From: an uncultured Collinsella sp.
GTDB taxonomy: Bacteria > Actinomycetota > Coriobacteriia > Coriobacteriales > Coriobacteriaceae
Direction: 5' to 3'
DNA length: 64,000 bases
NCBI GenBank assembly: GCA_900540895.1
Contig: UQHV01000014.1
Location: forward strand, 4,922-68,921
A program made the position numbers and the translations under genes. Of this stretch, positions 55,367 to 63,907 are shown piece by piece. Numbering within the stretch: the stretch's first letter is position 1; every line of letters starts with the position of its first letter. The notes below the pieces were generated by a model that was not told where the DNA came from, made no database searches, and saw only the letters and a list, made by a program, of their open reading frames with translations.

Positions 55367-55450
55367 CTATTTCATTCGGCCGATAAACAGACCGAGTTCG
55401 ATAGCCGCAATCAACAACGCCAATAACGAAATAACATCGCTTACGTTCAT
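55367..55450 (-). CDS. 27-residue hydrophobic membrane peptide, holin-like toxin type
   Basis: ATG 55450 has AGAAGGGATTTGGT in front. The peptide is MNVSDVISLLALLIAAIELG followed by LFIGRMK and a stop: one membrane helix and a short basic end. The size and layout resemble small holin-like type I toxins and other regulatory micropeptides. No antisense RNA was identified, so the toxin idea is a guess. The sequence 55131-55366 upstream of the HIRAN gene shows nothing else. Confidence 0.5.
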   Translation of the reverse strand: MNVSDVISLLALLIAAIELGLFIGRMK

Positions 55451-55513
55451 ACCAAATCCCTTCTAAAGGGAGTTGGCCCATCCGTGCTCCATAACAGTAG
55501 TCTAACGCAAAAT

Positions 55514-55547
55514 GCAGGTAATAGGAACACTTGTTCGTATTACCTGC
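55514..55547. terminator. Long hairpin after the aldehyde dehydrogenase gene
   Basis: GCAGGTAATA / TATTACCTGC outer stem (55514-55523 with 55538-55547) plus an inner GAACA/TGTTC stem. A short T run follows on both strands. Confidence 0.75.
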
Positions 55548-55555
55548 GCCCTTTT

Positions 55556-56935
55556 CTAATGCACAAACATGCGCACGAACTTGTGCTTCCAGCTTGCGTA
55601 GGGCGCATACCGAAACGGCACGTCCAGCCAAGTTGCCTTGTTCACGATGCTCTTCTTGTGGCTAAACGTATCGAAGCTCTCGCGTCCATGGTACTGCCCC
55701 ATACCGCTCGCGCCCATGCCGCCAAAGCCCATATGGCTCGTAGCCAAGTGCATGATCGTGTCGTTGACACAGCCGCCGCCAAAGGGCACGTAGCGCACAA
55801 AGCGTTGCTGAACCGAACGGTCCTGGCTAAAGATATACAGGGCCAGCGGCGTCGGACGATCCGTAATAAACGTCTCGGCCTCGTCTAGGCTCTCAAACGT
55901 CAGCACCGGCAAGATGGGACCGAAGATCTCCTCCTGCATCACGGCGTCATCGGGGGTCACGCCGTCTAGGATCGTCGGCTCAATCTTGAGCGACGACTCG
56001 CGCGCCGTGCCTCCCAGCACGACCTTATCGGGATCGATCAGCCCGCGCACGCGCGCAAAATGCTTGGCGTTGACGATATGCCCGTAGTCCTCGTTATCGA
56101 GCGGATGCTCGCCAAACATACGGCGGGCCTCTTCCCTGATGAGGTCCAGCAGCTCGTCGTGCACGCGCGCATCGACCAGCAGGTAGTCGGGCGCCACGCA
56201 GGTCTGCCCCACGTTGAGCCATTTACCAAAGGCGATACGCCGCGCCGCAACCTTCAAGTTTGCCGTCGCATCCACGATGCAGGGGCTCTTGCCGCCCAGC
56301 TCAAGCGTCACGGGCGTGAGGTTTTTACTCGCGCGCTCCATGACGAGCTTGCCGACCGGAACGCTACCGGTAAAGAAGATCTTGTCCCAGCACTCATCGA
56401 GCAACGCTTCGTTCTCGGCGCGCCCGCCCTCGACAACCGTCACCAGGCGCGGATCAAATGCCTCTTCACAGATTTGCTTGAGCACCGCGCTCGATGCCGG
56501 AGCATAGGCACTCGGCTTGATGACCACGGTATTGCCCGCGGCAAGGGCGCCGGCGAGCGGCTCGAGTGTTAGCAAAAACGGGTAGTTCCACGGAGCCATG
56601 ATGAGCGTGACGCCATAGGGCACGGCTTGCGTTTTGCACGCGCTCACGGCGTTGGCAAGGTCACACGGACGCAGGCGCGGACGACTCCATCGAGCCACGT
56701 GAGCGATCTGATGACGAATCTCGGAAAGCGACGTGCCGATCTCGCACATATATGCCTCGTCATGCGACTTTCCCAAATCGGTCTTGAGTGCATGGGCAAT
56801 ATCGGCCTCGTGCGCCCGTACCGCATCGCGTAAACTCACGAGCGCGCGACGTCGGGCATCAACATCAAACGTAGCGTGCGTTTTAAAGTAAGTGCGCTGA
56901 TCGCCGACGATGCGCGCAATTTCCTCGGTGTTCAT
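55556..56935 (-). CDS. Aldehyde dehydrogenase family protein
   Basis: 459 residues, short ALDH3-like length. MAPWNYPF near 113-120, the general base in ELGGKSPCIVD (E212) and the nucleophile GQTCVAPD (C246) are intact, so it should oxidise an aldehyde to its acid with NAD(P). The C-terminus has the hydrophobic tail of class 3 enzymes. It starts 9 bases after the alcohol dehydrogenase stop and is co-transcribed with it: together they convert an alcohol to an acid or the reverse. Confidence 0.9.
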   Translation of the reverse strand: MNTEEIARIVGDQRTYFKTHATFDVDARRRALVSLRDAVRAHEADIAHALKTDLGKSHDEAYMCEIGTSLSEIRHQIAHVARWSRPRLRPCDLANAVSACKTQAVPYGVTLIMAPWNYPFLLTLEPLAGALAAGNTVVIKPSAYAPASSAVLKQICEEAFDPRLVTVVEGGRAENEALLDECWDKIFFTGSVPVGKLVMERASKNLTPVTLELGGKSPCIVDATANLKVAARRIAFGKWLNVGQTCVAPDYLLVDARVHDELLDLIREEARRMFGEHPLDNEDYGHIVNAKHFARVRGLIDPDKVVLGGTARESSLKIEPTILDGVTPDDAVMQEEIFGPILPVLTFESLDEAETFITDRPTPLALYIFSQDRSVQQRFVRYVPFGGGCVNDTIMHLATSHMGFGGMGASGMGQYHGRESFDTFSHKKSIVNKATWLDVPFRYAPYASWKHKFVRMFVH

Positions 56936-56944
56936 GGCACCCTC

Positions 56945-58165
56945 CTAGTTCTCGTCCTCAAACATACCACCCGCGACGACCTCGTACATACGCTCGAGCT
57001 CCAAGCGGTCCATCAAAAGCGGAACGGGGTACAGCGGATTGGCCTCGGCATCGGCATGCGCCGCCATCTCGGGAATGTCGGAGCGGCGAATGCCCGAGAC
57101 ATATTTGGGGATTCCCAGGATCTCGTTCATGCGGTCGACCCAATCGAAAAAGGCCTCGGCCGCAAGACTATCCTGCGCGGTAGCCGGCGCAATGCCCGCC
57201 ATGCGAGCAAGATCGGCAAGCTTGGGGGCGGCGGCGTCACCATAAGCGCGAAGCATGTGCGGCAGGATGATCGCGTTGGCCAAACCGTGCGGAATTCCGT
57301 ATCGGCCGCCCAGACTGTGCGCGATGGCATGCACATATCCGACATAGGAGCGGGTAAACGCAACGCCCGCCTTATACGCCGCCGAAAGCATATTGCGACG
57401 AGCGCGCATGTCGTCACCATGCTCATAGGCCTCGAGCAAATTGTCGTGGATAAGCTGCACCGCCTGTCGCGCCATCTTGCGCGTATAGGGCGTGGTGCTT
57501 CGCCCGATAAAGGCCTCGACGGCATGCGTCAGGGCATCCATACCCGTCTGCCCCGTAATGGAGGCGGGCAGACCGCGCGTAAACTCGGGGTCGTGCACCG
57601 CAAAGCGCGGAATAAGCACAAAGTCGTTAATGGGGTACTTGTAGTGCGTCCCGTCATCGGTAATTACCGCCGCAAGCGTGACTTCGCTTCCCGTACCGGC
57701 GGTAGTGGGAACGGCGATGAGCAGCGGCAGGCGACGATGAATCCGCAGCAGGCCGCGCATCTTGTTGATGGGCTTGTTTGGCTGCGCAATGCGTGCGCCC
57801 ACGCCCTTGGCACAGTCCATGGCCGAGCCACCGCCAAAGCCGATAATGGCCTGGCAGGCGCTCTCTCGATACAGGGACGCCGCTTCTTCCACGTTTGAAA
57901 CCGTGGGGTTTGCACGCGTTTCGGCATAGACCGTAACGCCAATCCCCCTGGATGCGAGCGCCGTCTCGAGCGGTGCCGTGAGCCCCAGACGGGCAATGCC
58001 GGGATCCGTCACGATAAGGACCTTCTGGATCGAGCGCTTTTGAAGCACCGCGGGCACATCCTCGGCATGCTCTAAAATGCGCGGCTCGGTATAGGGCAGG
58101 ATCGGCAATGCAATGCGAAAAACCGTCTGATATGTTCGGCACCAGGCACGACGGGCTAGATGCAT
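56945..58165 (-). CDS. Iron-containing alcohol dehydrogenase
   Basis: 406 residues. NAD site GFGGGSAMDCAK, PTTAGTGSEVT, and the metal ligands D in TGMDALTHAVEAF and the H residues of VHAIAHSLGGRYGIPHGLANAI are in place for a group III Fe-ADH. Ribosome binding site GAAGGAG. First gene of the ADH-ALDH pair; it sits behind a palindromic site that may control it. Confidence 0.9.
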   Translation of the reverse strand: MHLARRAWCRTYQTVFRIALPILPYTEPRILEHAEDVPAVLQKRSIQKVLIVTDPGIARLGLTAPLETALASRGIGVTVYAETRANPTVSNVEEAASLYRESACQAIIGFGGGSAMDCAKGVGARIAQPNKPINKMRGLLRIHRRLPLLIAVPTTAGTGSEVTLAAVITDDGTHYKYPINDFVLIPRFAVHDPEFTRGLPASITGQTGMDALTHAVEAFIGRSTTPYTRKMARQAVQLIHDNLLEAYEHGDDMRARRNMLSAAYKAGVAFTRSYVGYVHAIAHSLGGRYGIPHGLANAIILPHMLRAYGDAAAPKLADLARMAGIAPATAQDSLAAEAFFDWVDRMNEILGIPKYVSGIRRSDIPEMAAHADAEANPLYPVPLLMDRLELERMYEVVAGGMFEDEN

Positions 58166-58183
58166 AAAGGAAACTCCTTCATT

Positions 58184-58199
58184 TGTTGATAGGTCAACA
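58184..58199. promoter_or_regulatory. Palindromic operator candidate upstream of the ADH gene
   Basis: Perfect inverted repeat TGTTGA-TAGG-TCAACA placed 18 bases before the ADH start codon. Another TCAACA half-site lies at about 58258-58263. The arrangement suits a repressor. Confidence 0.5.
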
Positions 58200-58421
58200 T
58201 TTGCTCGCCCGATTGTACTCAGCGGCGGTCAAAGACGGCCTGCCAATCGTTAATCAATCAACATCTTTATAGCTCGAAATTGTTTTATTAAAAATCATTC
58301 CTAATAGGCTTCACATTTGGTTGCATTTATGGATAATAGAACTCGTCAAGACGCACGTCCGGAGAGGGCCCTTACGGGACCGGACGAGCGCACAATCGCC
58401 ATCGATCGAAAGGATCGAATC

Positions 58422-58982
58422 ATGAAGTTTGTTTGCCCCGTTTGCGGTTATGTGGAAGAGTTCGACGGCGACCAACTGCCCGAGGACTTCAAGTGCCCCC
58501 AGTGCGGCGTTCCCGGTTCTCGTTTCCTGAAGCAGGAGGAGGGTCAGCTCGAGTGGGCTGCCGAGCACGTCGTGGGCGTCGCCAAGATGGAGGGCGTCTC
58601 CGAGGACATCGTTGCCGACCTGCGCGCCAACTTTGAGGGCGAGTGCTCCGAGGTCGGTATGTACCTGGCCATGGCTCGCGTCGCTCATCGCGAGGGCTAT
58701 CCCGAGATCGGCCTGTACTGGGAGAAGGCTGCCCACGAGGAGGCCGAGCATGCCGCCAAGTTCGCTGAGCTCCTGGGCGAGGTCGTGACCGACTCCACCA
58801 AGAAGAACCTCGAGATGCGCGTTGAGGCTGAGAACGGCGCCACCGCCGGCAAGACCGATCTTGCCAAGCGCGCCAAGGCCGCTGGCCTCGATGCCATCCA
58901 CGACACCGTGCACGAGATGGCTCGCGACGAGGCCCGCCACGGCAAGGCTTTCGCCGGCCTGCTCAAGCGCTACTTTGGCTAA
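58422..58982 (+). CDS. Reverse-type rubrerythrin (rubredoxin-first)
   Basis: 186 residues. The rubredoxin domain is at the N-terminus (C5, C8, C25, C28: CPVCGY, CPQCGV), followed by the four-helix di-iron domain with [22 protein letters not shown] and [10 protein letters not shown]. In this order (revRbr) it acts as an NADH-dependent peroxidase protecting anaerobes from oxygen and hydrogen peroxide. ATG 58422 follows GAAAGGATC. An AT-rich promoter region with TATTA/TAATA arms lies at 58284-58310, a possible redox regulator site. Confidence 0.92.
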   Translation: MKFVCPVCGYVEEFDGDQLPEDFKCPQCGVPGSRFLKQEEGQLEWAAEHVVGVAKMEGVSEDIVADLRANFEGECSEVGMYLAMARVAHREGYPEIGLYWEKAAHEEAEHAAKFAELLGEVVTDSTKKNLEMRVEAENGATAGKTDLAKRAKAAGLDAIHDTVHEMARDEARHGKAFAGLLKRYFG

Positions 58983-59017
58983 GCCAACCGCCTGAGACAT
59001 AACCTCAAGCTTGATGA

Positions 59018-59047
59018 GGCCCGGACCGTATTGGTTCGGGCCTTTTT
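59018..59047 (+). terminator. Intrinsic terminator after rubrerythrin
   Basis: 10-bp stem with one G-U (59018-59027 with 59033-59042), TTTTT tail. Confidence 0.85.
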
Positions 59048-59113
59048 CGTGCCTCATGAACTTGTTAACGCCCTGAAATAGGACCGCCTTCGGCATCGGC
59101 TTCTCGTCAAAAA

Positions 59114-59236
59114 CTAAGTGAGTAGACTTTTTGGAACTTGCCGAGCACGCCATCCATATTGCTTTATAAAGCCGCAGGTAAATGACTTGTTGCAAAACGG
59201 CTTGGTCGCCAAAGTGCCAAAAGTCTACTCACTTAG
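59114..59236. repeat. 123-bp inverted-repeat element, copy B
   Basis: The same ends as copy A (CTAAGTGAGTAGACT) and the same length. The interior shares ATTGCTTTATAAAG, CGCAGGTA and AAAACGGCTTGGTCGCC with copy C. Its right end supplies the last three codons and stop of the nuclease-like gene. Confidence 0.9.
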
Positions 59237-60352
59237 AACCGCAGCCGTCCACGATCGAGCCATTTTGTGTCTAGCGGGCATCTTTCCGTCGATTACTCCC
59301 AATTTTGTCCAGTCAATGAATAGTTCAGACCGGAGTAATGCCTCAGCCCTTTGCTCATCCGAGCTTTTATCACGATATTCAACATCGAGCATCCTGCATA
59401 CGGCCTTAACGATCGCGCGGAATCTATCCTCATCCGATATCTGTCTGTGTGTAAGGAGAAGCACATCGTAGCCCATGGCCTGAAGGGCCGTCATGCGGTC
59501 AGCGTCACGCAAGCCATCCCCTGCGCGTCCGTGCGAGGCCTTTCCCTGACATTCAATGGCCACCTGTCGCCTACCGTCCGGCGAAGAAAGAAGTAGGTCG
59601 ATATATACACGGGACTTTCCCACAATCGCTCGAGCACTTGTGCTTAACGTCACTTCGACATTGAGCTCTATGCCGCAAAACCCTTCGCCTCCCAGGGCTC
59701 GCGGCAGTCCAAGCAACAAAAACGCCTCGACCTCAAAAGGCGACGCGGCACCCAATGGAACGAGTTGCGATACCGCCATAAATCTATTGCCGTAACGCAT
59801 CCCGCAAACATCTGAACAAAAACGGTCAAGGTCTCCGCCCAAAACCAAAGCGTCTCGACGCCATAAACTTGAAGTGATGCCGTCCTCGGACGGGCAGCGC
59901 ACCCAACCGAACGTTGTCGAAATCGCGCCCGAATCAATTGCACGCGAAAGCTCCGCCTCAAGCGCCACCGGCAGAGCACACACCGCAAACAAGCCACACA
60001 TCTCCGCCAACACAAAAAGAAGCTGGAGATCCGTCAGATGTCGAGACATGATAAATGCCGTCAGTAGAGGAGACGTGACCAAAAATCCATGCTCCGTTTC
60101 CAACACAGATTCCCTGGGGAGCTCACCAAGGAACAGCCGCTGCCTAATGCTGACAGGGCAGGTCCGTTTGTTTCTCGTCCGAACCAATGTATACAACGGA
60201 AAACCGAGCGCGACTGCAGCCGTCGGGTTGCGGGCGAGATCATATCGCTGCCGGTCTTCTTCCGGTCGTGGAAACGGCGGACACAAAGCGCGGACTTGAG
60301 GAGGCAAACGCCAGTACCTAAAAGCCGATATGTCACAAAGTAGATCATTCAT
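59225..60352 (-). CDS. Nuclease-like hypothetical protein between two repeat copies
   Basis: 375 residues (GTG 60358 is an alternative start; no strong ribosome binding site). The N-terminal third (LLCDISAFRYWRLPPQVRAL) is unrecognised and resembles AbiEi-like openings only loosely. The C-terminal part has VYIDLLL, VAIECQGKASHG and MGYDVLLLTHRQI, fitting the D...ExQ core of DUF559/Vsr-like PD-(D/E)XK nucleases. The last residues LSE and the TAG stop are encoded by the end of repeat copy B. The GC content seems lower than that of neighbouring genes. Possibly an accessory defence or mobile gene. Confidence 0.55.
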   Translation of the reverse strand: MNDLLCDISAFRYWRLPPQVRALCPPFPRPEEDRQRYDLARNPTAAVALGFPLYTLVRTRNKRTCPVSIRQRLFLGELPRESVLETEHGFLVTSPLLTAFIMSRHLTDLQLLFVLAEMCGLFAVCALPVALEAELSRAIDSGAISTTFGWVRCPSEDGITSSLWRRDALVLGGDLDRFCSDVCGMRYGNRFMAVSQLVPLGAASPFEVEAFLLLGLPRALGGEGFCGIELNVEVTLSTSARAIVGKSRVYIDLLLSSPDGRRQVAIECQGKASHGRAGDGLRDADRMTALQAMGYDVLLLTHRQISDEDRFRAIVKAVCRMLDVEYRDKSSDEQRAEALLRSELFIDWTKLGVIDGKMPARHKMARSWTAAVLSE

Positions 60353-60435
60353 AGGCACAGGAAAACACGGATTTCAACCCAATCGGTCTCGCATTGGCGC
60401 GAACGCAACAAAAATGGCACCGAACGGACTGCTAA

Positions 60436-60501
60436 GTTTTCAACAGCCCTCCCCAACTGACCAAAAGCTTGCCGAGAGCTGGACGAAGCACTGTTGAAAA
60501 C
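60436..60501. repeat. 11-bp inverted repeat upstream of the nuclease-like gene
   Basis: GTTTTCAACAG (60436-60446) and CTGTTGAAAAC (60491-60501), 44 bases apart, followed on plus by CCCCATTTTTTTT. It could act as a terminator on plus. The rest of the 60359-60536 gap shows no gene. Confidence 0.55.
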
Positions 60502-60536
60502 CCCATTTTTTTTCTCATGCAGAAGCTTTGCGCGGC

Positions 60537-60655
60537 AAGTGAGTAGACTTTTTCGAACTTGCCGTGCAGACCAGCCAAATTGCTTTATAAAGTCGCAGGT
60601 AGATAGCTTGTGGTAAAACGGCTTGGTCGCCAAAATGCCAAAAGTCTACTCACTT
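60537..60655. repeat. Inverted-repeat element, copy C (119 bp)
   Basis: Ends AAGTGAGTAGACTTTT and AAAAGTCTACTCACTT, interior closely matching copy B. Its right end supplies the last codon and the TGA stop of the PdxR gene. Confidence 0.9.
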
Positions 60656-62086
60656 AGATTGCAGAGCGCCCCCCATTAGCTGCAATTCCAAGGTAGTTAG
60701 CACTTTTGGATTCAGATCGTCATACTGAACAAGAATTTGACTTGAGTTTTCAGGGACAAATGCACCATCGGCACACCAATAACAGTCACTGATATCGATA
60801 AACGGAATACCCGAGCGCGTGAGAGCCCGCGCAAAAGAGCTTCCACCCGTTCCGCGCTCCGCAACAACAGTGCAGTAAAGGCCCGCGTCCGCATGCTCGA
60901 TCGAGACCTCCCCTGCCGGAAACGCTTTCCGTACAAGCGCCGCCAGGCCATCACGCGCCTCGCGAGCACGAACACGCACGCGGTTCACATGCCGCTCGTA
61001 ATCACCCGATTCCAGCAAACGTGCCAAAGCGACCTGGTCAACAGAACTCACCGACGAGGCGTAGAAACCAAGGCTGCGCCTAAACCGCTCCATCAGCTCA
61101 TCGGGCAACACCATGTACGCTAGACGCAGCGCCGATGACAGGCTCTTCGAAAACGTGTTGGTGTAGATAACCGACTGGGCGGCATCGATCGACGCGAGCG
61201 CGGGAATCGGCTTACCAGCAAGGCGAAACTCACAATCAAAGTCATCTTCGATGAGATACCGGCTCGGCTGCTCGGCGGCCCAGCTCAGCAGGGCATAGCG
61301 ACGCGCAATGCTCGTCACAAGGCCGGTCGGATACTGATGGGACGGCATCAGGTGAAGGACATCGGTCCCGCTTTTCTGCAGAGTGCTCAAGCCCACGCCC
61401 TCATCATCCAACGGGATATGTCGAACTTTGCAGCTCATAGCCTGATAGATGCGCGTCAGACGCAAATAGCCCGGGTCCTCAACGGCATACACCTTGTCCG
61501 CGCCAAGCAACTGAACCAACATGGTATCGAGCAGCTGGGCGCCCGCGCCGATAACGATGTTATTGGGATCGACATTCATGCCCCTCGTCCCACGCAGATG
61601 GTGAGCAATTGCGCGTCGTAGCCGAGCGGTGCCCTGTGCCGGTGCGGGCGAAAAGACCTCGCGTTCGTCTTCGGATGTCAGCGTCGCCCGTAGCGCGCTT
61701 TGCCAAAGCCGCGCCGCCTCCAAAGCGGAAGGAGAAAGTGTATCGAATCGCTCGGTCCGTCCATCGGCATCATGCGCGCTGGGGCCCACAGAGACGGTAT
61801 CTCGGTCGATGCTCCCCGTAGTCAAAGGCAAAACCGGTGCATCCGGAAGCTCGCAAGCGTAGTAGCCCCGACGCGGCATTGAACAAATATAGCCCTCGGC
61901 AAGTAACTGGTTATATGCATTCTCGATGGTAATGACACTGATTCCCAGATGACTGGCAAAGGCGCGCTTAGACGGAAGATGTTCCCCCGCCGCAATGCGT
62001 CCAGCTACGATATCATCTCGAATTTGCTGGTAAACATACTCATAGAGCGATGCTTCGCCGCGTTTTTCCAAATTATAGTCAAGCAT
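60650..62086 (-). CDS. pdxR: MocR-type (GntR-aminotransferase) regulator, PdxR-like
   Basis: 478 residues. Winged-helix GntR domain (LPSKRAFASHLGISVITIEN, QLLAEGYI) in the first 75 residues, then a fold-type I aminotransferase domain with the PLP lysine region TNTFSKSLSSALRLAYMV. Such regulators bind PLP and control vitamin B6 synthesis; here the gene is divergent from pdxST, which supports PdxR. ATG 62086 follows AGGTGG. The final codon and stop lie in repeat copy C. Confidence 0.88.
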   Translation of the reverse strand: MLDYNLEKRGEASLYEYVYQQIRDDIVAGRIAAGEHLPSKRAFASHLGISVITIENAYNQLLAEGYICSMPRRGYYACELPDAPVLPLTTGSIDRDTVSVGPSAHDADGRTERFDTLSPSALEAARLWQSALRATLTSEDEREVFSPAPAQGTARLRRAIAHHLRGTRGMNVDPNNIVIGAGAQLLDTMLVQLLGADKVYAVEDPGYLRLTRIYQAMSCKVRHIPLDDEGVGLSTLQKSGTDVLHLMPSHQYPTGLVTSIARRYALLSWAAEQPSRYLIEDDFDCEFRLAGKPIPALASIDAAQSVIYTNTFSKSLSSALRLAYMVLPDELMERFRRSLGFYASSVSSVDQVALARLLESGDYERHVNRVRVRAREARDGLAALVRKAFPAGEVSIEHADAGLYCTVVAERGTGGSSFARALTRSGIPFIDISDCYWCADGAFVPENSSQILVQYDDLNPKVLTTLELQLMGGALQSK

Positions 62087-62120
62087 GTGTTTGCCACCTG
62101 ACCTTATCGCGCTGTTCAAT

Positions 62121-62166
62121 CTGGTATTAGTCTGGCCTTGTTATTATCTCGAAAACTGAGTATTTC
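62121..62166 (+). promoter_or_regulatory. pdxST promoter with a PdxR site candidate
   Basis: TTGTTA (62138-62143), 17-base spacer, TATTTC (62161-62166). Directly upstream are two direct CTGG repeats 11 bases apart (62121 and 62132), the usual place for a MocR activator. Confidence 0.5.
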
Positions 62167-62231
62167 GCCATACCCAGCTCCCCGATAGGATGTTCCGTCA
62201 AGCAATGCACATGCCAACAAAGGGAGCAACC

Positions 62232-63122
62232 ATGGCAGAACAGACCAGCAAGGCCGATCGCGTCAAACTCAATCGCGAGCTCGCGCAGATGCTCAAGGGC
62301 GGCGTCATCATGGACGTCACCACGCCCGAGCAGGCACGCATCGCCGAGGAGGCGGGCGCCTGCGCCGTCATGGCACTTGAGCGCATCCCGGCCGATATCC
62401 GTGCCGCAGGCGGCGTCTCGCGCATGAGCGACCCCAAGATGATCAAGGGCATCCAAGAGGCCGTCTCCATCCCCGTTATGGCCAAGTGCCGCATCGGGCA
62501 CATTGTCGAGGCGCAGGTCCTGCAGGCCATCGAGATCGATTACATCGACGAGTCCGAGGTTCTTTCCCCTGCCGATGACGTCTATCACATCGACAAGGCC
62601 CAGTTTGACGTGCCGTTTGTCTGCGGCGCCCGCGATCTGGGCGAGGCGCTGCGCCGTGTTGCCGAGGGCGCCACGATGATCCGCACCAAGGGCGAGCCGG
62701 GCACGGGCGACGTGGTCCAGGCCGTGCGCCACATGCGCAAGATCCAGAAGCAGATCCGCGACGTTGTTGCCCTGCGCGACGATGAGCTCTTTGAGGCAGC
62801 CAAGCAACTACAGGTTCCGGTCGAGCTGGTGCGCGAGGTCCATGCCACGGGCAAGCTTCCCGTCGTGAACTTTGCCGCCGGCGGCGTAGCGACCCCCGCC
62901 GACGCTGCGCTGATGATGCAGCTGGGTGCCGAGGGCGTCTTTGTCGGCTCGGGCATCTTTAAGAGCGGCGACCCCGCCAAGCGCGCCGCCGCCATCGTCA
63001 AGGCCGTGGCAAACTTCACCGATGCCAAGCTCATCGCCGAGCTTTCGGAGGACCTGGGCGAGGCCATGGTGGGCATCAACGCCGACGAAATCGAGATCAT
63101 CATGGAGGAGCGCGGGCGCTAG
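62232..63122 (+). CDS. pdxS: Pyridoxal 5'-phosphate synthase subunit PdxS
   Basis: 296 residues, TIM-barrel synthase. [53 protein letters not shown] and [15 protein letters not shown] contain the catalytic lysines and the phosphate-binding loops. It joins ribose 5-phosphate, glyceraldehyde 3-phosphate and ammonia from PdxT. ATG 62232 follows AAGGGAG; the ATG at 62190 lacks one. Confidence 0.96.
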   Translation: MAEQTSKADRVKLNRELAQMLKGGVIMDVTTPEQARIAEEAGACAVMALERIPADIRAAGGVSRMSDPKMIKGIQEAVSIPVMAKCRIGHIVEAQVLQAIEIDYIDESEVLSPADDVYHIDKAQFDVPFVCGARDLGEALRRVAEGATMIRTKGEPGTGDVVQAVRHMRKIQKQIRDVVALRDDELFEAAKQLQVPVELVREVHATGKLPVVNFAAGGVATPADAALMMQLGAEGVFVGSGIFKSGDPAKRAAAIVKAVANFTDAKLIAELSEDLGEAMVGINADEIEIIMEERGR

Positions 63123-63142
63123 TCCAGCAGAAAGGATCGCAC

Positions 63143-63730
63143 ATGAGCGATTATGCAGACCAAACGGTCGCCGTGCTGGCGGTCCAAGGCGCTTTTGCCG
63201 AGCACGAGGCAAGGCTATCTGAGCTGGGCGCACGTTGTATTGAGCTGAGGCAGGCGGCTGATTTGAAGCAGGACTTTGACCGTCTGGTACTTCCCGGCGG
63301 CGAGTCTACCGTTCAAGGGAAGCTGCTTGATGAGTTGGGCATGCTCGAGGAGCTTCGTGCCCGTATCGCTGAAGGCATGCCCGTCCTGGGCACTTGCGCC
63401 GGCCTGATTCTACTGGCTCACGACCTTGCCGCCCATGACGATAAGGGCACGCCGCGTTTGGCAACCATGGATGTACTTGTCGAGCGCAATGCCTACGGCA
63501 GGCAGCTCGGCAGCTTTCGAACCAAGGGGCAGGTAGCCGGCATCGACGATGAAGTGCCGCTGACGTTTATCCGCGCGCCCCGCATCGTCGAAGTGCACGG
63601 CGACACTGAGGCCCTAGCCAAAGTCGATGGCTGCATCGTCGCCGCCCGTCAAGACAATCAGCTCGGCGTCACCTTCCACCCCGAACTCGACGAGGATACC
63701 CGCCTCCACGAGCTCTTCCTCCAAATGTAG
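63143..63730 (+). CDS. pdxT: Pyridoxal 5'-phosphate synthase glutaminase subunit PdxT
   Basis: 195 residues. LAVQGAFAEH, LPGGESTVQG, the nucleophile GTCAGL (C85) and the His-Glu end FHPEL-DE give a complete class I glutaminase triad. It hands ammonia to PdxS. Follows pdxS by 20 bases with GAAAGGA. Confidence 0.95.
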   Translation: MSDYADQTVAVLAVQGAFAEHEARLSELGARCIELRQAADLKQDFDRLVLPGGESTVQGKLLDELGMLEELRARIAEGMPVLGTCAGLILLAHDLAAHDDKGTPRLATMDVLVERNAYGRQLGSFRTKGQVAGIDDEVPLTFIRAPRIVEVHGDTEALAKVDGCIVAARQDNQLGVTFHPELDEDTRLHELFLQM

Positions 63731-63769
63731 GCAAAAACAAACGAGCGTGGATTTTCGGACACATAACAA

Positions 63770-63837
63770 ATGAGAGTGGATAATCTCCCACTTTGAGCTT
63801 GAATGCAGGCCCAAACCGGGAGATTATCCACTCTCAT
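63770..63837. repeat. 20-bp perfect inverted repeat
   Basis: Arms 63770-63789 (ATGAGAGTGGATAATCTCCC) and 63818-63837 with a 28-base loop. A partial direct copy of the left arm sits at 63740-63755 (ACGAGCGTGGATTTT). Confidence 0.85.
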
Positions 63838-63842
63838 GCTAT

Positions 63843-63907
63843 GTAGTCGTTGGGGACGTTCTTAAACGACTAGTCAAATAAGAACGTCCCCAACGACTAC
63901 CTTTTTG
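63843..63907. terminator. 22-bp palindrome with T tract, likely pdxST terminator
   Basis: Arms 63843-63864 and 63879-63900 are perfect complements (GTAGTCGTTGGGGACG at the outer end), loop 14 bases, followed by CTTTTTGG. The remaining 93 bases of the window show no gene. Confidence 0.75.

Noticed and set aside
49090..60655. Composite transposon bounded by the repeat copies A and C
   Set aside because: The span holds many ordinary housekeeping genes and no transposase, so the copies are better seen as independent insertions.
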